Shown here: positions 1 through 10,371 of the stretch, piece by piece
Layout: the number at the start of each line of letters is the position of its first letter
How positions within the stretch are numbered: position 1 is the stretch's first letter
Source: Paracyclopina nana
Taxonomy: Eukaryota > Arthropoda > Copepoda > Cyclopoida > Cyclopettidae
Length of the DNA: 64,000 nt
Reading direction: 5' to 3'
Assembly: GCA_019096065.1 (NCBI GenBank)
Contig: JAGUCH010000004.1
Location: forward strand, 4,526,001 to 4,590,000
The notes under the pieces: generated by a model
Databases searched by the model: none
What the model was told of the DNA's origin: nothing
What the model saw: the letters and a program-made list of their open reading frames with translations, nothing else
Position numbers and translations under genes: made by a program

Positions 1-818
1 GGTCGCACGAGTGGTGATGTTTGACTAGTAAGGCTGTAGTTATTGTTATTGGCAGGAGACTGATTGGCCTTTGCAGCCAAGTATTTCGCTTCGAGAAGTT
101 TCCCCTCTAGTAAAGCCATTTGTGCATCAAATTGACTTAGGGGACTGCTGTCATTATAGTCATTATTATCATGCTCCGCATCGCTGCCTCCGGCCTTTTT
201 GCGGCGTTCAACCTCCATTGCGACTGCATCAGCGAGGGCTGCAGTCGCAGTCTTTATGTATTGCTCGGACTTGGCAAGGTTTTCATCGAGAGCTTTAACG
301 CGCTGGCTCAAAGCTGCAACTTCTCCGTCGACCCTTTTCAATTGAGACCTCATTATGTTGTGCAGTTCATTCTTGATGATACTGAACCTAGAAGAACAAT
401 GGACAATTTTAGACGAGCAGTTAGTCGACAGGTGGCGCTAGTAGTTTGTCTGCCTTGCCCGTTCAGCCCACGGCCGTGCAGCCCAGCAGGGAAACACTAG
501 CGCCCACTTGCGCTAAAATAAAACAGCATACTTCATCATGGTCTCGCTGCCAAATCCAGTCGATCCAAAGGCCAATCCTGGATAGTCAGCGCATCTATTC
601 TGTCTTCGCTCCTTCTTCTGTTTTTCTTTTTCAGCAATTTCCTCAGTACGCAGTGATGTACATCTGAGTCTAGACAGTTCTGCTGTCTCCTCGTCGTCCT
701 CGGAGGCCAATTGCTGTTGGTTGGATGACAGGTCGTTTTCGAGGAGTTCTTCTTCATTTTCTCTTGGAGACATGTTGGCCTCATCAAGAGTGGTTGTTAT
801 AGGTGGTGAGTCGAGCAT
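1..818 (-). CDS. Coiled-coil protein, 5' part (runs off window)
   Basis: Minus-strand gene read from two exons, 818-532 and 387-1, with intron 531-388 (donor GTATGC, acceptor TTCTAG; the phase matches). A 5'-UTR exon appears to end at 912, with a 64-bp intron 911-848. I chose the ATG at 818 because no upstream frame joins correctly across that intron. The product starts acidic and Ser/Glu-rich, then has a basic Lys/Glu segment, a conserved-looking stretch (CADYPGLAFG, then IIKNELHNI), then heptad-like sequence typical of a coiled coil (residues about 110-150 and onward), and an Asn-rich linker near the window edge. The exons are seen directly; I do not recognise the family. The C-terminal part lies left of base 1. 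Confidence 0.7.
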
Positions 819-1407
819 CCAGTTAGTAGTATATCTTCGACGAGCTCCTGCAACGACAAGAGAAAACGGAATGAAGGAAGGTCAGCCGAGATAATTAGAA
901 TGTGACCATACCTTGTGTTTTCGCTCATGTTCACGAGCATCGACTGACTCAAAATTAGGCAGTAGCTCGGGGCAGAACAGAGAGCGTCAGCAAGGCCAAG
1001 TGCTGATGATGTCGATGTTATACATGTGTGCACATGACGTCGGCCGGGTTGGGTAGCACCACTCCACATGCAAGCTGCTTGCTCCAGCAACGAAAAGAAA
1101 TTCGGCTAGAAATCATAGGCTGTGCGCACTTGGGCTATCAGAGCAGAGCAGGCGCGGTTGCGCTAGCTAACGTCCTGCTACTGATTGACATTGGCTAAAA
1201 GTTCCGACGCAACAATGTCAGCGAAATAATCATGCAACCTTTCTTCAAATTATGATGCCATCGGAACAAATGGTTGTTGATTTTAATTTATTTTTTATTC
1301 CAGGTAAGGATCAACTGAATTTTTGATTTTCTCGCCAAATTAATTCAAGTTAGGGAATATTAGCATTTTAATTTCTATACTATTATTCCACAATTTCTCG
1401 ACATCTC
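819..1407. other. Upstream region of the coiled-coil gene
   Basis: Holds the probable 5'-UTR exon(s) of the minus-strand gene (exon boundary at 912 with a GTATGG donor). The remainder to 1407 is AT-rich and shows no convincing coding potential. Confidence 0.5.
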
Positions 1408-1480
1408 GCCCTCGTGGCCTAATGGATAAGGCATCGGTCTCCTAAACCGGGGATTGGGGGTTCGAGTCCCCCCGAGGGTA
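1408..1480 (+). tRNA. tRNA-Arg (CCU anticodon)
   Basis: Complete 73-nt cloverleaf. Acceptor stem GCCCTCG pairs with CGAGGGT (one G-T at the end), followed by discriminator A. The anticodon stem CGGT/ACCG closes loop CTCCTAA, giving anticodon CCT. The T arm is GGGGG-TTCGAGT-CCCCC. No intron is present. A T5 tract five bases downstream is a plausible Pol III terminator. CCA is not encoded, as usual in eukaryotes. Confidence 0.95.
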
Positions 1481-1543
1481 AACTTTTTGGGAGTTTTTAT
1501 AAAACGTCCAATTACTAAGAGTTGCATTAGGGTCAACATCATG

Positions 1544-2195
1544 GGTGACATTACCTGGGATTATTACGGATCATGCCTGGTACCACCAGAACAATCCGTC
1601 GTACTTGGTACTACAAAACGCATCTTCCCTGGTGCAACAAAACACATTGTGCCTGGAACTACTGCTAGACCAAACAAAAGGGAGCAGTCTTGTATTTGAC
1701 TACCAAGTCCAGTTTTACTTGGATAGCTAAGTCTTGCATTGTCAGGCAGGTCTTGCTTGAACTGCCAAGCCTTGTTTGATCAGCCAAGTCCTGTTTGGTA
1801 GGTTTTCTTTGTGACCCAAGCTTGGTATATTATTGTTTGCAAAATCATGCATAGTAAGTGTTGCTTGAAAAGTTTTGCTTTGTAAATCTTGCTTGGTAAG
1901 TTTTACTTGGCAAGTCTTCCTTTGTAAGCCTTGCTTGGTCAATCACCCAAGTGTTGTGCAAGGAATTCTCACTTTATTATATTTTGCACAAGAAAAAAAT
2001 CGATAACTTTAGTAGTACCAGGGAAGATCCATTTTATGAATCAGTTGCACCAAGTACAATGTGTTTTGGCATTAGTACCAGGTATGATGCGTTTTGTAGC
2101 ACCAAGCACAATCCATTATGACTGTACTTCCAGGGACAATGTGTCGCAGTAGTTCCAGGGACGATCCGTTCTAATTGGACCAGGTAAGGTTCCCC
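1544..2195. mobile_element. Foldback-type element with 9-bp target duplication
   Basis: Flanked by identical AACATCATG at 1535-1543 and 2196-2204. The ends are inverted: GGTGACATTACCTGG on the left and the complement of CCAGGTAAGGTTCCCC on the right. The outer 150-180 bp of each end is built from degenerate iterations (units with CTGGTACTACAAAACGCATC and CTGGTGCAACAAAACACATT) in opposite orientation. The middle (about 1690-1960) is an array of short units around AAGTCTTGCTTGGT. It has no ORF. A 9-bp duplication with iterated inverted ends fits FoldBack or Mutator-like non-autonomous elements; the class is inference. Confidence 0.7.
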
Positions 2196-2204
2196 AACAT
2201 CATG

Positions 2205-2489
2205 CAGTTACAAAAAACGATACTTTTGTCAATATGATCTAGACTATATGGTGACCCACTATCACAATTGTACTCTTGCACTTCAGCTGACTGATACAAA
2301 GATGCTTCTGACGAAAAAAGTAGGGAGCTGTGTTTGTTATAATTTTTTATAATAAAAAATAGTCACAATTATATTAGAAAAAGCCACTTGGACAAACTTG
2401 GACAATATTTAACTTAAATCATAACTCAGAACAAGTTCACCTCCAGATTTGGACAGTTTGGCTGGATCCAAAGTCAGTTAAAGTTGAAG
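2205..2489. other. AT-rich gene-free stretch
   Basis: No coding potential or repeat structure that I can support. Confidence 0.4.
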
Positions 2490-2900
2490 AGACGGATTCT
2501 TGGCTAACCTTCACTTTCATTAATATATAAAGATGAAAGTGGCACCTTGGTCATCCTGAAGAAGCCATGGTAGAAAAGATAGGGGTCTGGAGACTCTATC
2601 CTTGGATTCTGTGCATACACCTGAAACACGAAAAGATATTTTGCTGATAATGGATTCCTAAACAAAATTCACATTTATTACTTAATAAAGATGGAAGTTC
2701 CTACTCTGGTATTGGTGAACAAGCCAGGGTAGGACTCAATCTCTGGATTTTATCAAGACACTAAAATAAGAGTCAGTTGAATATGGATTCTTGACTAAAA
2801 TCCACATTAATTGCCTTTATACTATGGTCTTCTTGAACAAGCCATGGTGGGAAAGAAGTGGTCTGGAGACTCAATCTTTCGATTCTGACAAAAGACCTAA
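2490..2900. repeat. Degenerate tandem repeat, about 140-150 bp unit, three copies
   Basis: Three diverged copies share, in order: GGATTCTTGGCTAA-like, a TTCAC/CACATT..ATT block, TAAAGATG.AAGT, GAACAAGCCATGGTAGG-like, and GTCTGGAGACTCAATC..TGGATT. The unit length is estimated by eye. Confidence 0.6.
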
Positions 2901-2929
2901 AAGGAAAAATTCTTGACCCTTTGCTACGC

Positions 2930-3329
2930 TCTACTGATAATTTGAGACAACTGTGTCAAGAGTTAGGGGTTTGAACCTTAAGTTTGTGTGACAAGGTTGG
3001 CAGGCTAGGGTTTATGAGAATAGGGTTTGTTAGACTTGAGCTTGTTAGAAAAGAGTTTGTCAGAAAAGGTTTGGGTACTTTTTAGGAGACTAGGCTTTAA
3101 GAGACTGTTGCTTTGGATACTAGTGTTTATGAGAGTTAAGCTACTGAGAATTGATTTGTGAGACTAGGGTTAATTTCACTAGGGTTTTTGAGCCTTTTTT
3201 ATGTGTGATTAGAGTTTGTGAAAGTAGGGATTGTTTGACTAGGTTAGTGAGAATATAGATGTGAGAATATAATTAGTGTGACCAAGATTTGTTAGTTGGG
3301 GATGGGGACTAAAGGGTTTTTCTAAGGGT
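2930..3329. repeat. Minisatellite of GAGACTAGGGTTTGT-like units, left of the retrotransposon
   Basis: Irregular iterations of GTGAGACTAGGGTTTGT-type units. The same repeat continues at 13749-13980 and 17829-17900, so the mobile elements sit inside one minisatellite. GGGGACTAAAGGGTTTTTCTA occurs on both sides of the BEL element. Confidence 0.7.
3325..3329. repeat. 5-bp target site duplication, left copy
   Basis: AGGGT directly before the 5' LTR and again at 13749-13753 directly after the 3' LTR. Confidence 0.9.
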
Positions 3330-3534
3330 TGTTTGCCTCCCGGCGAGGTTGTGTGTGGACTCACTTTTCGATCTGTCATTCGTTTGTTTATTTTAGTACT
3401 TTATCGGATTTTATGCATGGCGGTCGTCAAAATAAACGATCTGACCCAAAGATCCCTTTAGAGTGCTCTTTTATTCGTGCGACGTTTATTTTTATCAGTT
3501 CATCGAAGTCGAGATTACAGTGATCAGATTTACA
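3330..3534 (+). repeat. 5' LTR (205 bp)
   Basis: Begins TGTTTGCC and ends GATTTACA. It matches the 3' LTR base for base except that it lacks a 12-bp segment after position 3355 and has one extra A near 3505. An AATAAA at 3431-3436 may serve 3'-end formation in the other LTR copy. Confidence 0.95.
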
Positions 3535-3542
3535 TGGCGACC
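3535..3542 (+). promoter_or_regulatory. Primer binding site (tRNA-Arg type)
   Basis: TGGCGACC immediately after the LTR. The same octamer is the tRNA-Arg PBS of Drosophila 412/mdg1 elements, so a tRNA-Arg primer is likely. It does not match the 3' end of the tRNA-Arg(CCU) in this window. Confidence 0.75.
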
Positions 3543-3696
3543 AACGTTATCAGTTCCACACCGTGAGTGATCAGGAGTCAAGCTTATCGAGGAGCCGGCG
3601 GCCATCGGAGTCAGCTGTTGCTGACGAGCTGAAGGAGCTTGCGAACGGGGGGACAATATTGTCCCACGAAGCGCAAACGAGGGGACAGAGGAGCGA

Positions 3697-4622
3697 ATGT
3701 CCAAGGAGACCACCAAAAAGTACGGTCTCAGACACAACCCGATCAGAAATGTAAGGCTGACGTCGGGAGATTACGAACACGAAATAAAAGAAGCAAGAGC
3801 ACATCGACTCTGGCAGAACGAGCTAGCGACATCGAGAGCGCAAGGCAGAATGAGGTCAGCAAGCGAATAGCTGACTTCAAAGCCAGGATTTCGAGTGATC
3901 AGTCAGTCTGCATAGCGGGACACCCGGACATAGTGGAAAATGCAAGTACCAGTGTCCTGGACACGGCAACAAAGGAGCTAGATCTCAGATATAGTGACTC
4001 GACGATGCTTGGTGATGAGACAAACAGTGTGCACATGATGACAGCTGTAGATCCAGCACATGCAGGCATGGCTCCATGGAAGGAAGCCTGGGCTTCAGCA
4101 AAAGCGAGCCTCGAAAGTGACATTACGAGGCTTGAGGACAGTCTCAAAGCAGCGACAAAAACTGGAGCGGTCGAGTGCGTCCGCAACGGATTCAGCAACC
4201 TCATTGAAACCCTGAAAAGTGACGCAATTGTGCTAGACTCTCTAGTGACTCAAGGAGACAGAGAGGAATTCGGGGTAGAAATGAGAGCCATGAATCAAAA
4301 GCTTGTGGGGCTAGTGATGAAAGCCAGCGCAAAAGCCAGAAGCATCATGGTCCTAGGAGTCTCATCGGAGGCGGAGGCTTTAGTTGCCGCTGCCTCCAAC
4401 AAACCAGAAGAAAAAGTGCAGACACAACAGTCGACTCAGCCAGCTCAGCAAGAGAATGACACCGAGGAATCAGGAGTGGACCGAGCCATCGCGTTAAACG
4501 GTGAGTTTTTTTCGCTAGTTGCCCAATTAAAGAGTGCTGACAGGGAGCTTAGAAAGCTCAGAGCGGGGTCTATGGCAAGTCAACATGATGAAGACTGTCA
4601 ACAAGAGAAGAGTGGAGGTTAG
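3697..4622 (+). pseudogene. gag N-terminal region, frame-disrupted
   Basis: Coding sequence starts at ATG 3697 in the same frame as pol but meets a TAG at 3868-3870. From about 3850 the coding-like sequence continues one frame over, open to the TAG at 4620-4622, then returns to the pol frame in the overlap 4534-4622. The middle segment is rich in Ala, Glu and Lys and looks helical, like a Gag N-terminal coiled coil. BEL/Pao elements normally use one gag-pol frame, so two compensating indels in this copy are the simplest reading. Programmed frameshifting would be the alternative for the second shift. Confidence 0.7.
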
Positions 4623-7600
4623 TGAGCAACTTATGGCAATGCCAGATAGTGAAGACTTCCCCATCAACAGGCAGTGCATAGTGATAGGAAACAAGGAAGC
4701 TGAGAATATTGTGTCAACATTCCCCACCGGAACAAGAGGGCAAGTAGAGCCACCCCCGCCAACCATGGACGGGGGGACTCAAGAAAACAACTACGCTCCG
4801 AGGATGGAAGAAGACATGAAGATGCTGCAGCTTGGAGTCCCAGCAGTTCATCTGACAGAAGAAAAGTATAGGGAGAAACTGACCAAAGAGGAGGAATTTC
4901 TGGATCAGCACACAGTTATCGAGCAAGTCAGAAGAAGGAAGACTGCGGATGTGTGCTGGGCGGACATTATGCAAAGAAGAAACCTCCACAGATATTATGA
5001 TCCAAGTCTGCCGAAAGACACCAACTCGAGAGACGACGTGAAACCGATGTTCTTTGATGGGGCGAATACAGGAGCATACAGAGATTTCAAGGAATACGTG
5101 CACGCAGCCATCATCAAGAAAAAGAACATGAGTTGGTTTGAGAAGATTTCCAAGCTCAAATACCTGTGCACAGGAGGAGCTAAGTTTGCAGTTAGGCGGT
5201 GTACTTTGGACTTCGAAGGTTTGGTCAGCGCACTGGAAAATCTAGATGCGACATACCTTGGGCACCCAGGCAAAGCTGACGAAATGGTGCATGACTTGTC
5301 TGCGCAGCTCACGAAAATGATACCAATAAATATGAGAAATCTCCCGACATTGGAAACCACGCTAGCCTTAGTGGAAGAAATTATCGATTGCAATGGGCGA
5401 GGAGGAAGAGATGCCCTGGACGGCGAACAGTCAATACTGAGCAACATTCAGTTCGAAGTCAATGCCAGAAGGGACTACGAGAGGTTCAAGGAACAGAAAA
5501 TGCAATCACGCAACTCGCTGAGGTTGTTCATAACATGGGCCAGGACTCGAATCAGAGAGATTCAGAGAAGCAGAAAAGTCTGCACAGTGGTCGAAGATAT
5601 CAACAAGATGCATGACAGGAACTACCACAGAGGAGGAGGTCAGAACTACGGCCTCGTGCCACCCCCACAAGCGGCCGAGCCAAGCCAGCCAACCAGAGGC
5701 TACAGAGGCGGAGGCTACAGAGGCAGAGCAAGGAGGCCATTCTTTGGAGGAAGAAGGGAGCAATCTTACTATGTGTGGCAAGATGAGTACCCCACCAGAT
5801 ACGAAGATCCTTATGGTGATGAAGAAGTTTACTGGTGGGACCACAATCAGCCAAGTGCAACACCTGGAGAACCTCAGTGCCAAGGCTATGAGCAAGAAGT
5901 AGTGGCCCACTGCGACAACCAAGGCCGCGGTGGGTGGTATGACTTTGGATATCAAGACCAAGACGAAGAATGTGTCAACCTAGTCAGTGGAAAGACCATC
6001 TGCCTGTTGTGCAAAAAATCTGGACACAGATGCTGCGAGTGCCCAGAATGGAGTTTGTTCAAGCTTCAAGACATCATTAAGGTGATTGAGGATGCCAAGA
6101 TCTGCCCGAGATGTCTCCAAGGAAAGCACACGTTAGCTGACTGCAAGAGACAGTCGCATTGCGATGTCTGTGGATCAACAAGCCACCACACGAAAATCCA
6201 CAGATCGAAGCCCAAAGAAGAAGAATCCAAGAAGACCGGCAAAGAAGACATGAAGGAGCTTTTGGCATCAATGACGAAATTAATGACAAAGCTGTCTGAG
6301 ACAACACTTCTGAGTCAGGACCTTGGTTGTCCTGACAACGGAGATGGAAAGGAAGATGTGATCCTTTTGGCAGCAAATGCAACGAGATCCTGGCTCACGG
6401 TACCAGTAGAGATCTCAGTGGACGCAATGTTCGAAAAAACAGTCTCAACAAATGCACTGATTGACGCCGGATCGAGTGCAACACTGCTGAAGCCTTCGCT
6501 AGCAAAAAACCTCGGCTTTAAGGGTAAAAGAAAGCCTCTCACCGTAAAAGTGGTCGGAGACAAATCGATCACGCAACCATCCCAAGAGGGCGTCATCTAC
6601 ATCAGAGCCAAGAACGACAAGAACCAGGTGTATGAACTAAAGTTCAGCACGTTCGACTTACCAGTCTCCATTAAGCCGATCAACCCAAATGAGTTCAAAG
6701 CCAAGCACTCGGAACTGGAAAAGATTGACTTCCCAGTTCCAGAAGCAGGGGGGGTTGGCCTCCTGATTGGCTTCAACAACACGATCTTGATGAGTAGCGA
6801 ACAGGATGTGGTGGTCAAGAATGGACCACTAGCAAGAAAGACACCATTGGGATGGTCAATTTTGAACTACCCAGGATCGACAGGAGAAGAGAGTACTCTC
6901 CTCGTGGACGACTGGAAAACGTTCAACCAATCAGCAATGACCGAGTCAGAATTCAGATACATGCTTGACAGGCAGTACGGACTTGAGTCCATCGGCATCG
7001 ACAAAAAAGAGGAGCCAATCAAGAGACTGAATTTGGCAGAAGAGATGGCACTGATCAAGATGAAGTCATCGATGAGGCTGTTGCCCTCAGGTCATGTGGA
7101 GGTGGCCATCCCCTTTGTGAAAGACATCCCAGATCTACCGGACAATTTCACCCAGTGCGCAGCCATACAACGCAGCCTCGACAAGAAACATGCTGCAGAC
7201 CCAGGAGTCATGGCAGCGATCGGATCCACGTTTGAAGAATATCTTGCATTGGGCATTATCGAACCAGTGCCAAAGCATGAGCTGGGAAAAGGCTATTTTC
7301 TGCCAGTATTCTGCGTAGCAAGACACACGAGCGAAACCACCAAGTACAGGTTCGTGTACAACGCGAAGCAGAAGTTTGATGGCACCTCGATAAACGAGCA
7401 GATGTACACAGGACCCAATTACCTGGAGGACATATTTGACACGATGCTCAAGTTCAGAGTGGGAGACATTGCAGTTGTGGCCGACATAGAGAAAATGTAT
7501 CTCATGATAGCCTTGCCGGAAAAGGACAGAAAGTACGTGAGGATCATCATCAACGGCAAACAATACCAGTTCTGTAGGTGGCCTTTTGGCCTAAGAGCCG

Positions 7601-10371
7601 CACCATCAGTGGCAAATTTCGTGGTGAAGTCCCATATAAAGGCCAAAGGCTCCAAGCTCCTTCAGGACACTGTTAACATCTACATGGACGACGTGATCGT
7701 GGCCTTCAAGGCCAAGGACACTGCAAAGAAGGTCATCGAGGAACTTATACCACTAATGAGCGAAATTGGAATGGAGTTAAGAAAGTTTGTCTCAAATGAC
7801 AAGGAAGTTCTGGAAAAAGTTCCGGCAGAAAGAAGAGGAAAAGCGATGGTGGTTGAAGAAGAAATGGAGACACGAATTCACTCGACACTGGGACTTAAGT
7901 GGGACCCAGTCACTGATCAAATCGGGTACCAATTGTCAAAACACAACCAGGATGTAGTGACGAAGCGAATTATGGCAAGTCAAATACCATCAGTCTTTGA
8001 CCCATTGGGGGCGCTGGCTCCATGCCTACTGAAAGCAAGGAAAGCGCTGCAGCTCGCACATAAGGCTGACAAAGAGAAAAAAATCTCGTGGGATGAAGAT
8101 TTGTCGAAGGTCGATAGCAAGGATGCCAAAGAAGCAGTCAAGTTGTGGAAACAGTGGCAAAAGGAGTTCAACCAGATGACGAGTGTGAGCTATCCCAGGA
8201 AAGTAGCAGCAGAGATCAACGAGGATACAATCCTACACATGTGTAGTGACGGATCTGATCTAGCCTTCGCAACAGTCGCTTACATTAGTCAAAGAGGAAG
8301 CCAGCCACAACCAAGGTGGCTGACCACAAAAGCGAGGATCCAAGGCGTTCGACAGAGATCGATTCCGGAAGTGGAGTTGGCAGGCACGTTGCTGAGTGCC
8401 AGACTGTCCAACAGACTCATCAGACTCTTTGGCATCAAACGAGAAAACGTCTGGTACTGGGTAGACAACAAACCCGTCATTTACTGGATAAGAAAGCCAG
8501 GAGTAGAAAGATGTGTCTTTGTACGCAACAGAGTCATTGAGATTGCGGACACGACCTTGATGGAACACTGGAATCATATAGCTACAGCTGAGAACTCAGC
8601 CGACCTTCCAACGAGAGGCTGCACTGGAGACCAGCTGAAGGATCACAAGAATTACTGGGAGGGACCAGAATTCTTCAAAGAAGCGCAAGACCAATGGAAG
8701 CTCACGGACATAAAAGTCCTAGAAGAAGAACTGCTAGGGTCAGGTGAGATCACACTGCTTGGCGAGGACCTTGGTTGTCCCCGCAAAATAGCGGTGAATC
8801 AGTTGGCCATGATCCAACCTCATGAAGTTGTTGAAGGCGGCATGAATGCTGTCCAGGGGAGCCATGTAGTGTTCCAACAAATGAAGAAAATTATGAGCCT
8901 CCGGATGGCAAGCAGGTGGTCAACAATGATTAGAGCCATGGCAAGGATTGTCGCGAAGAGCAGAAAATTGGAAGTGGAATTTGTGATTCCGGAGGAGATT
9001 CTGTCAGAAGTTGTGAGAAGAGTGCTAATATACGCACAGTGGCTCAAGTGGGAGAAAGAAATCCTACACTTCGAAAAAACAGGAAAATGGAAGATGACAT
9101 TGCAAGACAAGCACACGCTGATGATGGACAGTGATGGCCTGCTGAGGATTTGCACGAGATTGTACAAGCAGGACTTGGCAGGATCAAGAATCAATCCAGT
9201 ACTGATGGCAGACACCTGGCCATTCACACTATATGTGTGGAGTGTGCATCTGCTGGAAAATCACATAAGGTATGACAATCTTTGGCACAGAGTGTCGAAG
9301 GAGATTGCAGGTCCTGGAGTGAAGAAGGCAGCATACAAGGTGTCAAGGGAGTGCAGCAGGTGTGCAAGGAATCATGCGAAAATGCCGAAGCAGTTGATGG
9401 GCGGAATCTCGAAAGTAGATCTGACCAACCTGAGACCATGCGCGAAAATAGCGCTGGATTATACGGGTGCACAGTGGGTCAAGTTCAGACGAAAAAGAAT
9501 CCCAGTGTACGTGCTAGTGGCTGTGTGCCTGAGCACAAAGGTGGTAACCTTGGAAATCACGATGGGCATGAATACAGAGGACCTAATTTTAGCATTGACG
9601 AGGATTGCGGCAAGAAGAGGTCCAATTGAGGAGGCATTCTCAGACAATGGAGGCAGCTTCAAAATGGCAAAGAGGTTGCTCGAAAAAGAAGTCAAGCCAC
9701 AAGACTTGAAGCACGAAGTGGAGCAGATTGACTGGGAAAAGCTCCAGATGCAAACAGCAAAATATGTGCGAAAGTGGACTCTGTCGCCCCCAAGAGACCA
9801 CGAAGCAAATGGACAAATTGAGTCGTTTGTAAAATTGGCAAAGAATGCAATTCAAGATAATGTGGACAGAGGTGAAGTGGACCTCGAAGTGTACAGAACC
9901 TGGGTCGCGCAAGCAGAGAATGTCGTTAACTCAAGACCGATAGCCGTGATCAAACAAGACAATGACGAAAAGCTGGTTTTAACACCCAACCACCTTTTAG
10001 TTGGGAGGTTGGGTGACGCGGGAATTTTCTCCCAAGATCATGAACTTGGATTTAGTGTACACGAATTGGCCGAAAGAATGGCCAAATTCGAGAAGAGCTG
10101 GTGTGATTACTTTTTACAGAGCATGCACGATAGGTGCAAATTCAAGACAAAGTACAACGCAAAGATTAAAGAGGGCGATTTGGTTGTGGTGGCTGAAGAA
10201 AACCTCAACGTCAAAAGACATCAGTGGAAACTAGCAAAGGTGCTAAAAGTGCAAAGAAGTGCTGATGGATTGGTGAGACGAGTAATTGTGCAACAGAAGA
10301 AGAGTGTGTTCGAGCGAGGAATCAGAGACGTGATTCCAGTAGCGGAATTTCCGCACATTGATTTAGCCTAA
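4534..10371 (+). CDS. pol: BEL/Pao Gag-Pol polyprotein (Gag C-terminus, PR, RT, RNase H, IN)
   Basis: 1945 codons, uninterrupted. In order: a DUF1759-like Gag domain (about residues 160-330); a Gly/Arg/Tyr-rich linker; three zinc knuckles (about 485-555: CLLCKKSGHRCCEC, CPRCLQGKHTLADC, CDVCGSTSHH); an aspartic protease with DAGSSATLL at D644; reverse transcriptase with YMDD at 1050-1053; and RNase H with acidic positions in CSDGSD, EVELAG and WVDNKP. The integrase has an HHCC zinc region (CSRCARNH) and catalytic D1642, D1704 and E1763 (PPRDHEANGQIESF). All key residues are present, so Pol may be functional although gag upstream is shifted. The first codons overlap the gag frame and are probably not a true start. 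Confidence 0.93.
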   Translation: MLTGSLESSERGLWQVNMMKTVNKRRVEVSEQLMAMPDSEDFPINRQCIVIGNKEAENIVSTFPTGTRGQVEPPPPTMDGGTQENNYAPRMEEDMKMLQLGVPAVHLTEEKYREKLTKEEEFLDQHTVIEQVRRRKTADVCWADIMQRRNLHRYYDPSLPKDTNSRDDVKPMFFDGANTGAYRDFKEYVHAAIIKKKNMSWFEKISKLKYLCTGGAKFAVRRCTLDFEGLVSALENLDATYLGHPGKADEMVHDLSAQLTKMIPINMRNLPTLETTLALVEEIIDCNGRGGRDALDGEQSILSNIQFEVNARRDYERFKEQKMQSRNSLRLFITWARTRIREIQRSRKVCTVVEDINKMHDRNYHRGGGQNYGLVPPPQAAEPSQPTRGYRGGGYRGRARRPFFGGRREQSYYVWQDEYPTRYEDPYGDEEVYWWDHNQPSATPGEPQCQGYEQEVVAHCDNQGRGGWYDFGYQDQDEECVNLVSGKTICLLCKKSGHRCCECPEWSLFKLQDIIKVIEDAKICPRCLQGKHTLADCKRQSHCDVCGSTSHHTKIHRSKPKEEESKKTGKEDMKELLASMTKLMTKLSETTLLSQDLGCPDNGDGKEDVILLAANATRSWLTVPVEISVDAMFEKTVSTNALIDAGSSATLLKPSLAKNLGFKGKRKPLTVKVVGDKSITQPSQEGVIYIRAKNDKNQVYELKFSTFDLPVSIKPINPNEFKAKHSELEKIDFPVPEAGGVGLLIGFNNTILMSSEQDVVVKNGPLARKTPLGWSILNYPGSTGEESTLLVDDWKTFNQSAMTESEFRYMLDRQYGLESIGIDKKEEPIKRLNLAEEMALIKMKSSMRLLPSGHVEVAIPFVKDIPDLPDNFTQCAAIQRSLDKKHAADPGVMAAIGSTFEEYLALGIIEPVPKHELGKGYFLPVFCVARHTSETTKYRFVYNAKQKFDGTSINEQMYTGPNYLEDIFDTMLKFRVGDIAVVADIEKMYLMIALPEKDRKYVRIIINGKQYQFCRWPFGLRAAPSVANFVVKSHIKAKGSKLLQDTVNIYMDDVIVAFKAKDTAKKVIEELIPLMSEIGMELRKFVSNDKEVLEKVPAERRGKAMVVEEEMETRIHSTLGLKWDPVTDQIGYQLSKHNQDVVTKRIMASQIPSVFDPLGALAPCLLKARKALQLAHKADKEKKISWDEDLSKVDSKDAKEAVKLWKQWQKEFNQMTSVSYPRKVAAEINEDTILHMCSDGSDLAFATVAYISQRGSQPQPRWLTTKARIQGVRQRSIPEVELAGTLLSARLSNRLIRLFGIKRENVWYWVDNKPVIYWIRKPGVERCVFVRNRVIEIADTTLMEHWNHIATAENSADLPTRGCTGDQLKDHKNYWEGPEFFKEAQDQWKLTDIKVLEEELLGSGEITLLGEDLGCPRKIAVNQLAMIQPHEVVEGGMNAVQGSHVVFQQMKKIMSLRMASRWSTMIRAMARIVAKSRKLEVEFVIPEEILSEVVRRVLIYAQWLKWEKEILHFEKTGKWKMTLQDKHTLMMDSDGLLRICTRLYKQDLAGSRINPVLMADTWPFTLYVWSVHLLENHIRYDNLWHRVSKEIAGPGVKKAAYKVSRECSRCARNHAKMPKQLMGGISKVDLTNLRPCAKIALDYTGAQWVKFRRKRIPVYVLVAVCLSTKVVTLEITMGMNTEDLILALTRIAARRGPIEEAFSDNGGSFKMAKRLLEKEVKPQDLKHEVEQIDWEKLQMQTAKYVRKWTLSPPRDHEANGQIESFVKLAKNAIQDNVDRGEVDLEVYRTWVAQAENVVNSRPIAVIKQDNDEKLVLTPNHLLVGRLGDAGIFSQDHELGFSVHELAERMAKFEKSWCDYFLQSMHDRCKFKTKYNAKIKEGDLVVVAEENLNVKRHQWKLAKVLKVQRSADGLVRRVIVQQKKSVFERGIRDVIPVAEFPHIDLA
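5906..5934. other. Hairpin H1, loop AACCAAG
   Basis: An 11-position stem 5906-5916 / 5924-5934 with one mismatch (A-C) and one T-G, closing loop AACCAAG. Lies inside gag coding sequence. The loop is the complement of the CTTGGTT loop of H2, H4, H5, H6 and H7. Confidence 0.7.
6314..6336. other. Hairpin H2, loop CTTGGTT
   Basis: A perfect 8-bp stem GTCAGGAC/GTCCTGAC around loop CTTGGTT, between the zinc knuckles and the protease. Confidence 0.85.
8302..8322. other. Hairpin H3, loop AACCAAG
   Basis: A perfect 7-bp stem CAGCCAC/GTGGCTG around AACCAAG, in the RNase H region. Confidence 0.8.
8762..8784. other. Hairpin H4, loop CTTGGTT
   Basis: Stem GCGAGGAC/GTCCCCGC (4 bp, one A-C mismatch, 3 bp) around CTTGGTT, between RNase H and integrase. 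Confidence 0.75.

Noticed and set aside
1408-1480. The local tRNA-Arg as primer for the BEL element
   Set aside because: Its 3' end would need a PBS starting TGGTACCCTC; the element has TGGCGACC.
2930-3329. Telomere-like repeat (TAGGGTTTG words)
   Set aside because: Irregular 14-16 bp minisatellite units, not a 5-7 bp telomeric array, and interior to a gene-bearing region.
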